Shown one piece after another: positions 43,327 through 55,245 of a stretch of DNA of 64,000 nucleotides. The translations under genes and the position numbers were made by a program. The first letter of the stretch is position 1; each line of letters opens with the position of its first letter. Source of the stretch: Acanthacorydalis orientalis (Eukaryota; Arthropoda; Insecta; Megaloptera; Corydalidae); assembly GCA_034766995.1 (NCBI GenBank), contig CM068316.1, forward strand, positions 26,815,106-26,879,105, in the 5' to 3' direction. The notes under the pieces are model-generated. The model saw only the letters and a list, made by a program, of their open reading frames with translations. It ran no database searches and was not told the DNA's origin.

Positions 43327-45168
43327 CATTAGATTTACGGAACCCGTCAATTTGACGGGTTTCTGATTTCATGCTTAAAAATTCCGAACATGTAAATATT
43401 ATTTTCTAGTTACTGTATATTGGTTTTTAATGATATAATGTAGTGAATATATATCTCCACTCATTTTATCCGAAAAACCTATATATTCTTATTTCCATAT
43501 GTTGTATACCTATTTTTACGAAAATCCGTCAAATTGACGGGTTACTTAATTTACAATCAATCGGATTAATTGTTGCAGAATAACGAAAATAAAAGTGAGA
43601 ATGAGTAAGGGAAAACAAAATAAATAACTGCTGTTTAGCAGCGAGTACATAAACGAATAGCTTTGAACTATTTGTTTACAAAAAGAGCAAACCTAATCAT
43701 ATCACGAATGATCATCTCAACTGTGCAGTTTGCAGAGAAACGATGTTATATTTGAAAATTTAGTGAGGCTGAACTTGTTATTTATAATACAATTAGAGTA
43801 AAGTTAATGATTATTTCAAAAGTGAATTTTGCAGAAAAGGAAGTGGAGTTTATTTACTAAACAAAGATTTGAATTTTTCAAGGTAGTTTGAAAATCTATC
43901 TATAAAGATATATTTTTTTACATTTATGTTCTGTGTACTTGGCTAGGTATTATGGAAAAGTCTCGAAAAGATATTGAATTGATAAAAAAACTAACCAGTA
44001 TAGATGAACACCTATCTGGATCGGATTCTGATGCAAGTGTTACCGAACTAACGTTAATTTCTGTAATATGGGACATATTTATCTAAAATAAGAAAGGCTT
44101 GTTATATGCCTGCCGTGAACATTACAATCGATTAACAATTGTTCACAACTAAAGCTAGATGCCAATTTACACAGTACATTCCAAATAATCCCGATAAATT
44201 CGCCATTAGTTTTGGTTGGCATCGGATGTTACAAGCAAATATCTTATAAATGGCTTACCATATTTAGGAAAAGACGAAATACGATCATCAAATATACTTT
44301 TGAGCGAATTCGTCGTGCTCAAGCATGCTGAACCATATTTAGACAGTGGTAAAAACATTAATACTGATTTCCCTTCACAAGCATTTCCCTTGAAAAAAAG
44401 TTGCTTGCAAAAAACAACTCTTGTGGAGACTATACGTGCAAACAGAAGAGAATTGACAAAAATTGTAAAGGTTAAGAAGGATAATATGATCCGATTTTCC
44501 ACAAAACTTTACAAATCAGATGAGTACGTTCTCACAGTTTACAAATCCAAGCCAGACAAAAAGGTATTATTGCTCAGTTATAAACATAAAAATGTCGAAA
44601 TAGAAGGCAGTGCTAAACGTGTCCCTGAAAAAATCATATTGTACAACAAAACGAAGTTTGGGGTGAATGTTGTAGACCAAATGGCTAGAAAATATAGCAT
44701 GAAAGCTGGGTTCCGTAGATGGTCCCTTCAAGTGTTTTACAACATTTTACATTTGGCAGCCATCAATGCCTGGATATTGTACAAAGAGACCACTGGAGTA
44801 AACATATCTAGAAAGAATTTTATTTTTTTTCTGGCTGAAGAACTAGGCAGTGATTTTCGCGACGAACAAAATACTAGTTCCAATTCATTGCCAATTATAC
44901 AAAATCTTAATGTACGAAAGTCTTGCCAAATCGGATTATGTAAGAAAAATAGATCTAATAATATTTGTATTAAGTGTAACAAGTCTGTATCCGGAAAGTG
45001 TACATTAAAAATGGAGTTTATATGTAAAAAATGTACTGAATAAAACTGTTAATAAAAATCTATTGATATAAGATAAAAAGATTTACAAAAAAATGCATTT
45101 TAATTTACCCGTCAAAAAGACGGATTTCAGTAAAAATAGGTATACAGTCGATACCCGTAAATCTAGTG
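43327..45168 (+). mobile_element. piggyBac element, degenerate
   Basis: TTAA precedes (43323-43326) and TAAA follows (a decayed TTAA). The terminal repeats are CATTAGATTTACGG and (complement) CACTAGATTTACGG. Subterminal near-palindromes CCCGTCAATTTGACGGG (43344) and CCGTCAAATTGACGG (43527) on the left, and CCCGTCAAAAAGACGG on the right (45108), repeat the design seen at 18356-20020. Confidence 0.85.
43950..45043 (+). pseudogene. piggyBac transposase, C-terminal half readable
   Basis: The N-terminus begins MEKSRKDIELIKKL at about 43951 and soon stops. At about 44125-44220 another frame gives D*QLFTTKARCQFTQYIPNN, the first catalytic Asp region (family VDEQL...RCxFxQYxPxKP) with Glu changed to a stop. 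A 275-codon frame (44216-45043) then has SKYLINGLPYLGKDE, TDFPSQAF (second Asp region, family TTDNFFTS), GSAKRVPEKIILYNKTKFGV followed by NVVDQMARKY, and a C-terminal Cys-rich domain (CQIGLCKKN...CIKC...CKKC). In GV[D]xxDQM the first Asp, which I take as the third catalytic residue, is Asn. So the copy is dead on several counts, although its rear half is intact. Confidence 0.82.
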
Positions 45169-45172
45169 TAAA

Positions 45173-45569
45173 TATAAAAATATGTAGATAAATAGTACAG
45201 GGCACGAACAAGTGTCGTGGTTGTTTGCTTGCTGTTATGTTAAGGACTGACCATCACCGGGTACACGCTATCGCGTCGGCGAGGTCCTTTATCCATGGTG
45301 TCAATCATCATGTATGATAACAACCATATCCTTTGTCAATTGATTGTGTACACTATATCGATCTTTTACATCAATATTCTTCACATTTACCACATGCAAA
45401 AACATTATTTAATTATAACACCAAAAATATTATGTTTTTTTTTTATTCTTATAAGATAAATTATTTTTAATTTTTTGTAAATAAAAATTAATGAAAAAAT
45501 AAGCATTTTTTACCCTTATTTGATGAAAAAATTAAACTGGGAAGAGGTTAATTCAGTAGTCCAGTTTGA
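45173..45569. other. Spacer with a GC-richer patch
   Basis: Bases at about 45197-45330 are GC-richer with CACGAACAAGTGTCGTG (inverted CACGA/TCGTG); no gene seen. Confidence 0.45.
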
Positions 45570-45733
45570 AGTAAAATCAATAATAGAATCAAAGTCGATT
45601 TTACCAAAATACAAACCGAAAAATTCACTTTGAAATGATATTAACACGAATACGACAAAGTGACATTTTCATCGAAAAAAAGTAAGGTTAGAATTCAGAA
45701 AACAATAATCGCAATTATTTTCCTACTAATCTA
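45570..45733 (-). mobile_element. Mariner right-end fragment
   Basis: Ends in ATCGCAATTATTTTCCTACTAATC and carries the AAGGTTAGAATTCAGAAAAC subterminal sequence of the 3735/24958 lineage; the left half is absent. Confidence 0.7.
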
Positions 45734-46162
45734 GTAAATGTAGATATGTGTAAAGTAAGTGATTATATTTTATATCCATGACTTCTTTTTTTTTAAAGAA
45801 ACGAAAGTAATGAACCTTAATAAATATATATGTATGCAACGCATGAAATAATTGCATATATATACGTAACAGTTTTTCTAGTATTAAGACTTATCGTTGA
45901 AACAATCAAGTACGAACGATAGTGTAAGTAAAAAGAACCGCATGTATTTGTTTTCATCACTCGTATTAGTATTTTATTGTTTTATTGGTTACCTTGCAAT
46001 ACTATATCTGTTATCAAAAAAGAGCGACAGGTGATATTTCGTAGATATAGAACTAATTAAATGTATTGTGATTTGAAAATATGCGTCAGTCTTAATGTTC
46101 CTTTAGAAAGGTTTATTTCGTCGGTACTTTTAACAATTTAACATAAAATAAAAATATTTAAA
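45734..46162 (+). promoter_or_regulatory. Presumed upstream/5' UTR region of exon at 46163
   Basis: Non-repetitive, without transposon sequence after 45735. Position alone suggests promoter and leader; no TATA box or initiator could be assigned with confidence. Confidence 0.25.
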
Positions 46163-46218
46163 ATGAGTGGAAAACAAGTTTCTCGGTGGGGGGAGGCAAC
46201 GGAAGAAATGGATGAAGA
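46163..46218 (+). CDS. First coding exon of an unidentified host gene
   Basis: ATG in context AAAATGA opens MSGKQVSRWGEATEEMDE plus two bases of the next codon, followed at 46219 by GTAAGTAC, a near-consensus 5' splice site. Base composition changes sharply: the exon is about 50% GC inside 25% GC flanks, and no repeat overlaps it. The peptide is charged and probably intracellular, with no signal sequence. Downstream is AT-rich and looks intronic; I could not find exon 2, which may lie beyond the transposon cluster. I do not recognise the family, and a longer protein is needed to name it. This is the best candidate for a real host gene in the window, but it rests on 18 codons. Confidence 0.5.
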
Positions 46219-46945
46219 GTAAGTACAATTTTATTTACTTGCATAAATAGTAGTTCAGATAATTATTTAAACGATTTTTTCAAGAAGTAATTGGGTTTAT
46301 TATAGATAAATCAGAAAATAAATAAGTAATTGAATTACTATTTTTTTTTGTTATTAATGACCAAAAAAATTAATTAGATTTCTAATTTATTTAGTAACAG
46401 TAATTAGCAATTGTTTTTATTTAGTAATTAGTATATAGTTATATATAGAAGTATAAAAACAACTTAACTTTTTGATACGGTTATTTATATAAAATAAAAA
46501 TTATATGAGAAAATAAAAAATATAAAAGTTTAAATGCTGTTATTATATATTTTATATGTACAATATCTTATTTGAACATTTTTTAAATTATTTTCATTAT
46601 AATGTTCAGAAGTAGGTTTTTACATAATTTTATTAATAGCCAGATTGTTTACTATCATTGTTTAGTACTGCATCATTGAAACTTAATAACTTTTTTAATA
46701 ATTAACTTTTTTGAAACTTAATTACTCTGAATATGATATCTCTATTATCGAGAATTAACAAATCGAAGCAAACAATAACTGTTATTAAAGGTTTTATTTT
46801 TTTGTGGTATTTGAAGTATTTATTAATTTATGAAATTAGATTAGTTCTGTTTTGGAAATGAAGTTTTCTTCGGAAATTCATAATTGCATTGAAATCAGGT
46901 ATTTGTTTATAGTAGTTACTTAATATTCTATTTTTATTTATATAT
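46219..46945 (+). other. Probable intron 1, AT-rich
   Basis: Starts with the donor site of the preceding exon. Long T-runs, no repeats and no second exon recognised. Confidence 0.35.
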
Positions 46946-46949
46946 TACT

Positions 46950-47083
46950 AGAGGGGTCTGTCTCCTATACACTACGCTCTACACACTATGCTAGGGAGTC
47001 TCCCTCCCTCTTCGTTTACCGAACCCTGGGGGGCTTTGCCCTCATTCGCTTCGATCGTTTCTCATATATTCGTTCAATATCGT

Positions 47084-47128
<45 letters not shown>

Positions 47129-47170
47129 CTATGTCTATATAATCATTCGTGCTGTTGAATGGTAGTAATT
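46950..47170 (+). repeat. Unclassified dispersed repeat, copy 3
   Basis: Begins TTACTAGAGGGGTCTGTC, has CTCATTCGCTTCGATCG and TTCGTTCAATATCGTAAC, an AT array (47089-47128) and then TCTATATAATCATTCGTGCT. The ACTAG start and TTCAATATCGTAA are shared with the 60105 copy. Confidence 0.55.
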
Positions 47171-47217
47171 ATATCCCTCTCGAAAGTGTATTGCATTGTT
47201 GTTCTTTTATATATAAT

Positions 47218-47219
47218 TG

Positions 47220-47268
<49 letters not shown>

Positions 47269-47302
47269 TATACATATATATACATATATATATATATATA
47301 TA
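47218..47302. repeat. (AT)n with TATACATATATATACA units
   Basis: AT array with three regularly spaced TACATATATA breaks. Confidence 0.93.
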
Positions 47303-47398
47303 CACGGAATTATATTAATTGAAGTATAAAATTATTTTATTATTTATCTTAGTGCACTGTACTTTTAGATAGAATTAAAATTAGATCCGAACGTGTTT

Positions 47399-47826
47399 TT
47401 CTACATATTTGGTCGGTGCAAAAATAATTGCGGTTTTTACGTATCGAGTGTAATGACGCATAAATCAATTAACAACTATATTTCTTATTCAAAATAAAGA
47501 CCGTTGGCCCCCAGACACTTCTCCATACGGATAAGAAGTTCGTTTATTCTTACAAGAGAGAAATCTGAAGTCTTGGAATTAACGAATTCATCGAAAGCGC
47601 TTTGAGCTGATGCTTGATCTCTGAAAACCTTCTCTCGTAGGAAATTACTGAAATGTTAAAAAAATAATAATCCGTCGGATGACAGACAGCTCCGGAGAAT
47701 AAGATGGATGAGATGGATAACGTTTCATAAAAAAGTTCATTTAATTTTTTTAAAATCATTTGTGTGACATGTGGTCGGGTGTTAAATGAAGAATTGGTCC
47801 TCTTCGAGTGACTAATACTGGCTGTA
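47399..47826 (-). mobile_element. Mariner lineage B, left half only
   Basis: Starts TTTGGTCGGTGCAAAAATAA and matches the first ~430 bp of the 17060 copy, including the transposase C-terminal coding part (RPHVTQM, LKKLNELFYETL on the minus strand). It ends abruptly in an AT array at 47827. Confidence 0.7.
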
Positions 47827-47846
47827 ATATATATATATATATATAT

Positions 47847-48054
47847 AATGGATATAGTCAATATGAGAAACTTTGAGAATCGAACTATGTGAGAAAATTT
47901 TGATTAGAGACATTTATTATATAATCTTATAAACAAAACATGCATGAGAAAAATGAATACACTTGAAGAACTTCTTGTACAAGTTGGTAATTACATTATG
48001 TTACTATGTATATCATGTTTAGAATTCCTTGTATTTTAGTTATCTTTTTCCTAT

Positions 48055-48125
<71 letters not shown>

Positions 48126-48454
48126 GAACATTTGTTCGGATCGAAATGTAATTATTTTTTAAAGTTTATTGAGCTAAATTGAAATATTTATTTTGTTATT
48201 ATAAACTAATAAAACATCTAATTGATAATTACAAGAAATAAACTTTTACTACACAAATAATGCCCATCCTAAGTCAGTACTATTAAAAACAATAAATAAT
48301 ATTAAAATGTTTTTTTTTTTGTCCACAAGCATACATAAAACGAATTAATGTTATATATGTAATCGAAAATATTTATTTCTATCTCATAATAAATATATTT
48401 GTGTCGTTCATAATGACACAAATATTAAAATATATGTAAAGAAAAATAATAGTA
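47847..48454. other. AT-rich spacer with (CT)n(AT)n
   Basis: Compound microsatellite at 48061-48123; no gene seen. Confidence 0.55.
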
Positions 48455-48719
48455 CAGTCAAGTCTCTTTTTATACGGTAGAACGTTCCACAGAAAACTAC
48501 ATATAAAAAAATCGCAGAAAAAAAATATAACTTACGTTGAAAAATTAGACATACGTTCTATAATTTTTTAACACCGTATAAAACCACAGCAATTAAAGTT
48601 AAAATACATCCAAAATCGCATAAAACAAATTATGAAAATTCTGGAAAATAAGAATGCGTGAAAAGTTCCTTCGAAAATCTGAAAGAAATCGATATAAAAT
48701 ACTTGTTTATTTTAAAATT

Positions 48720-50085
48720 TTATTCATTTAATTTTATTGAAAAATAACAGTTCTGTTCACATTCTTTCATCAGAATTATCGTTGCTATCTGACAATGTTC
48801 GGCACCATTTGCGAACTGGTGCGAATCACTTTCATCACTAGAAAAGATAGTCAGCGCATCAGATCTGCATGGTAAAGACAATGGTTCTTCACAAACAGAA
48901 TTAGTGTCAATTTCACTCTCGTGCTGTGTTGATTTTTTCCTCTGAGAAATATAATCAGTGATTAAACTTTTCGATGATGATTTTACCAATTTTTTATGCA
49001 GTTCGCGATATCCAGACTTACAATTCTTCAGCTCACGTTGGAATTTGAAGGCTCGTTTAGAATTTGTGTCATTAGCAAGGAAATGATTTTACAATTTATT
49101 TCAAAGTTGAAAACCTTCTCGAATTATATTTCTAGTAAGGGGGATATGTTTTTCTTCCGATTCACTATCGTTTTCTGTATCTTCGACAATATCTATACTA
49201 ATGATTTTATAATATATGATGATATTATACTAATAATATCACGTCACTTAAGGCATTATCCACAAGTAATTCTTCGATATCATTCTGGCTAAAGGTATCA
49301 AAACCTTCTCTGCCAATTTCGTGTGCCAAAGTAATGATTCTAGCTTATAATGTCGATGTTTGAATAGTTGCACTGTTTACAACACATTCAGGCCAACCTT
49401 TTACAATTTGTGGTTTCATTTTGTTGATGAATTGCAGGCGTATATATGAACTAAAACTAATTCATTAACATGAAAACTATTTTAGTGAATATCCAGCATC
49501 TACACAACCGAACATATCAAGAGTGACTGCCTCACTAACAAGAGACGTTGACACAACAATTATATTTTAATAAATAATAATATTTTTCGATGATGATTTT
49601 ACCAATTTTTTATGCAGTTCACGATATCCAGACATACAATTCTTCAGCTCACGTTGGAATTTGAAGGCTCGTTTAGAATTTGTGTCATTAGCAAGAAAAT
49701 GATTTTCTAGTTTATTACAAAGTTGAAGATTTTCTCAAATTATATTTTCAGTGATGGCGATAGGTTTTTCTTCCTATTCACTATCGATTTCTAGATCTTT
49801 GATGATATCTAAAGTTATACCAATAATCATTATCACTTAAGGCATTATCCACAAGCAATTCATCGACATCATTCTGGTTGAAGGTATCAAAACCTCCATC
49901 ATTTCATGTGCAAAAGTAATGATTTCAGCTGATAATGTCGATGTTTGAATGGCTGCACCATTTGCAACACATCCAGGTCAAGCTGCTTTCCAGCAGACAT
50001 TTAAAGTTTGTGATCTTATTTCAGCGATAGCAGATACAACATGATTTAAACAGTCCAAAATAGATTTCTTTTCCAAATGTCACTT
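48720..50085 (-). pseudogene. Tigger transposase C-terminal region, duplicated
   Basis: From 50085 down the minus strand gives the segment equivalent to SAIAEIRPQTLNACWKVAWP at 12073, then VANGAAIQTSTLSAEIIT and an acidic stretch. Next is a helical part (NSKRAFKFQRELKNC ... GYRELHKKLVKSSS). The WPECVVNSATIQTSTL-to-helix portion then repeats, and the final 89-codon frame (48720-48989) has SSSKSLITDYISQRKKS and a Ser/Asp-rich tail. No catalytic residues remain. Confidence 0.65.
48974..49905. repeat. Direct duplication inside Tigger (~615-bp offset)
   Basis: CGATGATGATTTTACCAATT and the next ~130 bp occur at about 48974 and again at 49589 at over 90% identity. The flanking coding piece (CAACACATTCAGGCCAACC / CAACACATCCAGGTCAAGC) also occurs twice, at about 49380 and 49967. 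Confidence 0.8.
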
Positions 50086-50374
50086 ACTGTTAATGACACA
50101 TTTTCTATTTTATCCAACAAAATTGATAAGTGCGTTTAACGATTTTTTTAAAAGTAATAGTTATGACTTGATCTAATGGCTGAATAATGCTTGTTGTATT
50201 CGGTAGAAAAAAATACTACCTGCACATTTGAATGTTCTAAGCACGGATGATTGTCAACAATTAATGGAACTTTAAAATCAAAAGCTTTCTGCTTCATATA
50301 ATTTGCATGAAATATGCACTGAATAACTTCAAAACCGCATTAAAAAGATACGCATAAAAGCTGACACGACTGTA

Positions 50375-50456
50375 AATGAAAGAATAAAATAAATGAACGG
50401 CAATAACTTATTTTTTAACTTATATTTGTATCGATTAAATTTTAGAATTTATATTG

Positions 50457-50513
<57 letters not shown>

Positions 50514-50706
50514 TATAAATTAAGTATATTCTTTCCTTTATATTTTTCAAGCTGATAATTATTTTCTAAATATCAATTTGTTACCGAATACTTTATTTTT
50601 ATACTTAAAACATTTTTAACTTCTTAGCCACGGATTGTCGTTTTAAATTACTACTTTTTTCTCTAACAGTAGTCGTAAATTTTACATTAACGGTGCACAC
50701 ATCCCA

Positions 50707-50747
<41 letters not shown>

Positions 50748-50769
50748 CATATATATATATATATATACA

Positions 50770-50819
<50 letters not shown>

Positions 50820-51718
50820 TAGTGTACATTGATGTTTTATCCACTGTCTAATGGTATTGGTGTATGCTAGGAATATTGCAAAGTTTCACGTACGAGAATC
50901 TTTTATTTATGTACTACTTATACACCAGTATTTTTTTAAATTTCAAACTATCTGTAATGCACTTTGTAAGAATTTGTACTGAATCTATCTATTTTACTTT
51001 TATTTCTACAGAAAGATTTATTATATCTAAATCACAATCATTTATTACATTAAATTAAATCATTGTTTCTCAAATTTACAATAATTGCATATTTCTTTTA
51101 AAAATGTCACCTTATTAATACATACATTTATTTGAGAAATTTACATGTTTTGATACTACTACTTTATAGAAATTAATAATTAATTAATTAATTGAAACGA
51201 AGAAATTGCAATAAAAATGTGAAATATTCCGTCACCATTTTCGCAAGAAAGAATAATATGGATGGTGATCTGAAATGAAAAATAATTATTAGGACGGATA
51301 AAATGTATGTAACAATATGAAGATGCAGAAAAAGCTTTTTCTCTGTCTTAATCTGGTAGGCTAAGAATAAGGAAGATGACATAATGGAACTGTCATCGAA
51401 ATCAACATAAATGATAAATTAATAATCAATAAAGAGTTAGTGAGGTTAAATTTGTTCCGTTTTTTATTTAGAATCAAAAATTGTCTAGGGGTTGAAAGTT
51501 CATTTTTTGTAAAATAAATTTATTAATTTTTGATAAACTTATAATTATTTTAACATTTAATGGGTGTATTTTTTATTTTCAGTAAGAATATTTAAATAAA
51601 AAAATACTGCTGATAAAATAGCTTACTAAATTTGTATATATTAATTAAAAAAAAACGTTACGCTGTTTTAATGTAATTTGCCATTTTACAGTTCCAAACT
51701 ATTTAGTAATACTAAATA
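50375..51718. other. Spacer with (AT)n arrays
   Basis: AT arrays at about 50458-50518 and 50708-50819. The rest (50820-51718) is unique-looking AT-rich DNA with no gene seen. Confidence 0.55.
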
Positions 51719-51935
51719 TTAGGTTGGTAGAAAAATAATTGCGGTTTATGATTTTCAAATTCATATACGTTTTAAGCTTTTTTGATTTTCCTAGCTGTTT
51801 CAAATGGCCCAGAGTCATTGAATGACTAACTTCTATCTTTTGTGCAAGCTCTCGAATTGTTGCACGTGGTTCTGATTCAACTAATGCCTTCAGTTGGTTA
51901 TTATAAATTGAAGGACAGCCGCGGCCCGCTATATA
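51719..51935 (-). mobile_element. Mariner left-end fragment
   Basis: Begins TTAGGTTGGTAGAAAAATAA and carries the minus-strand second HTH and linker of the 3735/24958 lineage (ELAQK..VSHSMTLGHL-like, then an HNDQLKAL-type segment); stops near CCGCGGCCC. Confidence 0.65.
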
Positions 51936-51949
51936 ATTTAAAAAAGTTG

Positions 51950-52029
51950 GAATCGATTGTGTTACTATTTAATTTTAGAAATTAAATTTATTACTATTAA
52001 TTTAAATATTTTATAGGAGTAAATAAGTT

Positions 52030-52066
<37 letters not shown>

Positions 52067-52460
52067 TGAGAGTTTATCGACGATAATGACTTGAAAAAGT
52101 AGAAAAGTTCATAGATATAACTTTTTATGAGTTAAGCTCAAATATTAAGTTAGATAATTTCTGAGATTGTTTAATGGTAAATAGAAAATATAAATCCTAA
52201 AAAATTGAATAAAACGAAAATAATATTTATTTCAAATAAAAAAATATTTTTATCATTTTTATTATTCGTATATATATATATATATATATACATGTATATA
52301 TATATATATATACATAAACAAAAAACAAAAAGAAAATAAAATTTAATTTTTTAAAGTATATTCTCATTATTTATAAATACTAGACAATATTTTTAACGGA
52401 ATTCATATGAAAATTAATAAAAGTAAAATTAAAAAATGTAATACGAAAAAATACGAACAT
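51950..52460 (-). repeat. Unclassified microsatellite-bearing repeat (copy 2, inverted)
   Basis: Reverse-complement match to 28760-29580, with AT and GA/TC arrays at equivalent places (52030-52066, 52269-52312) and without the extra arrays of copy 1. Confidence 0.55.
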
Positions 52461-52682
52461 TACTAACTCAAAGTAGATCAGTATTGATTTGATTAAATAC
52501 ATAATTTTAAAATAATTTTCAATATCTTACTTTTAATTTCATTATATTCTATTCTTATATTTGCACCATTTTTGTCTGTTTGATTGAACAAATAAAACAT
52601 TATTAATTTGATTTTCAATAAAAGTTGATTCTAACTCATAATTCTCATATCTTGAGTTACAGCAGTATTATTCTATTATAAC

Positions 52683-52683
<1 letters not shown>

Positions 52684-52727
<44 letters not shown>
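52684..52727. repeat. (AT)n microsatellite
   Basis: Pure AT array directly next to a mariner end. Confidence 0.95.
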
Positions 52728-52728
<1 letters not shown>

Positions 52729-52729
<1 letters not shown>

Positions 52730-53813
52730 GTGGGTCATTTGATAAGTATGGTAAAAAAGCAAGTTTTTTTGTAAAAAAATCGATTTTATTTCTCAGCATA
52801 GTCCCTATTGAGGGCTATATACTTATTTGGTCCAGCAAGTTGAGAAAAATACGCTTTGATGGCGGCGATGACATAAAGAATGTTGTTTCTAGCACTCTGA
52901 CAAAATTTATGTCTGAAACTCTTAATATAAAAAATAATTAATATTAAAGTACCTCGGTCATTTGATAAGTATGGTAAAAAAATCAAGTTAAACATCATTT
53001 TTTGGAAAGAAATCGATTTCATTTCTCAACATAGTCTCCATTGAAGGCTGTGCACTTGGTCCAGCGAGTCTGCAAAATACGCTTTGATGGCGGCGATGAC
53101 ATCCTCATTCGACGAGAATTTCTTTCCACCGAGTCAAATTTAAAATTTGGGAAGAAAAATAAGTCGCACGGGGCCAAGTCTGGAGAATATGGTGGATGAT
53201 GAATCAATTTGAAGCCTAATTCGTGCAATTTCGCCATTGCGATGGTAGATTTGTGGGACGGAACGTTGTCCTGATGAAGCACTTTTTTGTGCGCCAATCT
53301 TTGCCGTTTTTGTTTCCGTTCTTCTTTCAGACGGTTCAATAATGTTGCATAATAGGATACTGTTATCGTTTTCCCCTTCGTTAAGTAGTCGATCAGGATA
53401 ATTCCTTAGAAATTCCAAAAAAGGGACCAACACCTTCCTAGCCGACAAACGGTTTTCTCTTTCTTCGGCGCACTTTCACCAGTCGTTGTCCACTACTTTG
53501 ACTGCTGCTTCGACTCAGGTGTGTAGAGGTAGATCCATGTTTCATCCACCGTGACGAATCGACGCAAAAAGTGATAAGATCTATGATTCGTTCACGATGA
53601 CATCAACGCAAAAATACATGCTTGTTTTTCACAATTTTGCGGCAACTGCTACAATGCTCGCTTCAAACATCTGTAGAATGTGAACAACGCGTCGCTTTTA
53701 GCTGAAATTTTGCCTATGCTAATTTGAAAAGTGACACTTGATAGCCGTGACGTTATCAAATGAGTGGTGGCGGCAAACCTTAGAAATTTACCAAAATTAT
53801 CAAACGATCCACG
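52729..53813 (-). mobile_element. Mariner lineage C with tandem left ends
   Basis: Outer ends are CGTGGGTCATTTGATAAGTA and (complement) CGTGGATCGTTTGATAATTT, with TA after the right end. A second left terminus, CTCGGTCATTTGATAAGTAT, lies at about 52952, so the first ~220 bp is present twice in tandem. Confidence 0.78.
53019..53740 (-). pseudogene. Mariner transposase, degraded
   Basis: The minus-strand frame at 53019-53339 has RLAHKKVLHQDNVPSHKSTI and HHPPYSPDLAPCDLFFFPNF, giving the second and third catalytic Asp with DD34D spacing, and the end AFNGDYVEK. The preceding part is frameshifted (53140-53448), and a first-Asp region equivalent to VDETWI is readable near 53540. The N-terminal HTHs are missing: the sequence jumps to the right terminus at about 53600. 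Closest to the 21423 copy. Confidence 0.72.
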
Positions 53814-53815
53814 TA

Positions 53816-54591
53816 TATATATATATGTTATACTTCTACGAAAATATTTACAATTTTTATTAATCTTCTTATCTAAATTGAAGTTTTATACAAAAAGAAA
53901 TACTTAAAGTATAAATAAATATTTATAAAGCTCGTATAAATGTTATTTTCAAGACTAGATTAACTTTATTAAGTTAAGTCAAGACTAGTTTAATATATGT
54001 AAATAAATATGATAACTCATCCTCTAATAACATATGTAATTAAATGTGAAGTTAACTCTTTTTGAATGATATTAATATGGGTGCGTTGTGAAGATAGTAT
54101 CATCGATAATAATTAGTATGTTTGTACACGCCTCGAAGTATGCTCACCAAAAGTATGTTAGTGAGTGAAAACAATATACTGTGACAGTACAAGCGTGACC
54201 TTGGTATTGAATTCTTCCATGCATGACAAACATAACCTGTATATACAAATAGAGTTCATCATTGTTCCTTTTTAGGATGAATATAAATACGTAGATACAT
54301 AAAAAGTACGACCGGAGTACTACTGGGTTGTTAATGAGATTCTAGTATCCATTTAATTAAGAAGTTATGAATATTAATAATGTTATACTGTTATGTAATT
54401 GTTCAGTTTGAGAATAAAATATTCAAATTATTCTGTATGTTATTAATTCAGCATTCATAACAATTAATTCATATACAAAATTGTGAAATTCATTAAATAT
54501 ATTATTACAAGATATACATTTTTAAATTTAAAAATATCTCAAATATACACAAGTACTTGTGTGTGTGTGTATGTGTATATATATATATGTG

Positions 54592-54654
<63 letters not shown>

Positions 54655-54676
54655 GTATATATCTATATCTATATAC

Positions 54677-54748
<72 letters not shown>

Positions 54749-55084
54749 CAAACCTCAATGAAAATGTCTATATTCTATAATTAGTTTCCGTTTATAAGAC
54801 ATGTTTATGAAATAATTAAAAGAAACGAAATACTATTACAATTTCTATTATCTGCTCATTAATTTATTTTAATAGTTTTAATTTCTTTAATAACAAATTC
54901 AAGAATACGAGTAAATGTTGACAAAAAAGCGTCATTTAAAAGTGCACAATATATTTTTTTTATAATTTAAAGCGTGCAATTTTCTGTACATTGTATTACA
55001 TTTCTTAGTTTTTTTTAATCTTTTTGGATTTCTCTACTTCTATGAACACAAATACGAAAGTTTATTTTCATATTTTACATTATA
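53816..55084. other. Spacer with long GT/AT array
   Basis: (GT)n(AT)n with TATCTA breaks at about 54547-54747; frames there are microsatellite translations. No gene seen elsewhere. Confidence 0.55.
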
Positions 55085-55245
55085 CGAGGGCGATTTGAAA
55101 AGTTCGTGGCCTAAATATGAAAGAATATAACTTGTGTTTCTAAATTACTTTCATTTTTCAATACGGTCCCTGAACTTTAATTGAAAAAAATTAAGGTTAG
55201 AATTTAGAAAAAAAACCGCAATTATTTTCTTACCAATATAATATA
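55085..55245. mobile_element. Chimeric mariner: lineage D left end, other lineage's right end
   Basis: CGAGGGCGATTTGAAAAGTT (as at 38092) opens the piece after TA. At about 55185 it passes into AATTAAGGTTAGAATT...AAACCGCAATTATTTTCT, the right end of the 3735/24958 lineage. Two different termini bound a 160-bp unit. Confidence 0.6.

Larger units (their letters stand above)
48455..50372 (-). mobile_element. Tigger-type element with internal duplication
   Basis: TA flanks (48453-48454, 50373-50374). Ends CAGTCAAGTCTCTTTTTATA and (complement) CAGTCGTGTCAGCTTTTATG. The 1918-bp element holds the transposase C-terminal region twice (see the duplication entry) and lacks the N-terminal and catalytic region. 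Same family as 10973-12865, opposite orientation. Confidence 0.78.

Noticed and set aside
44206..44502. 98-codon minus-strand frame
   Set aside because: Antisense shadow of the piggyBac C-terminal frame.
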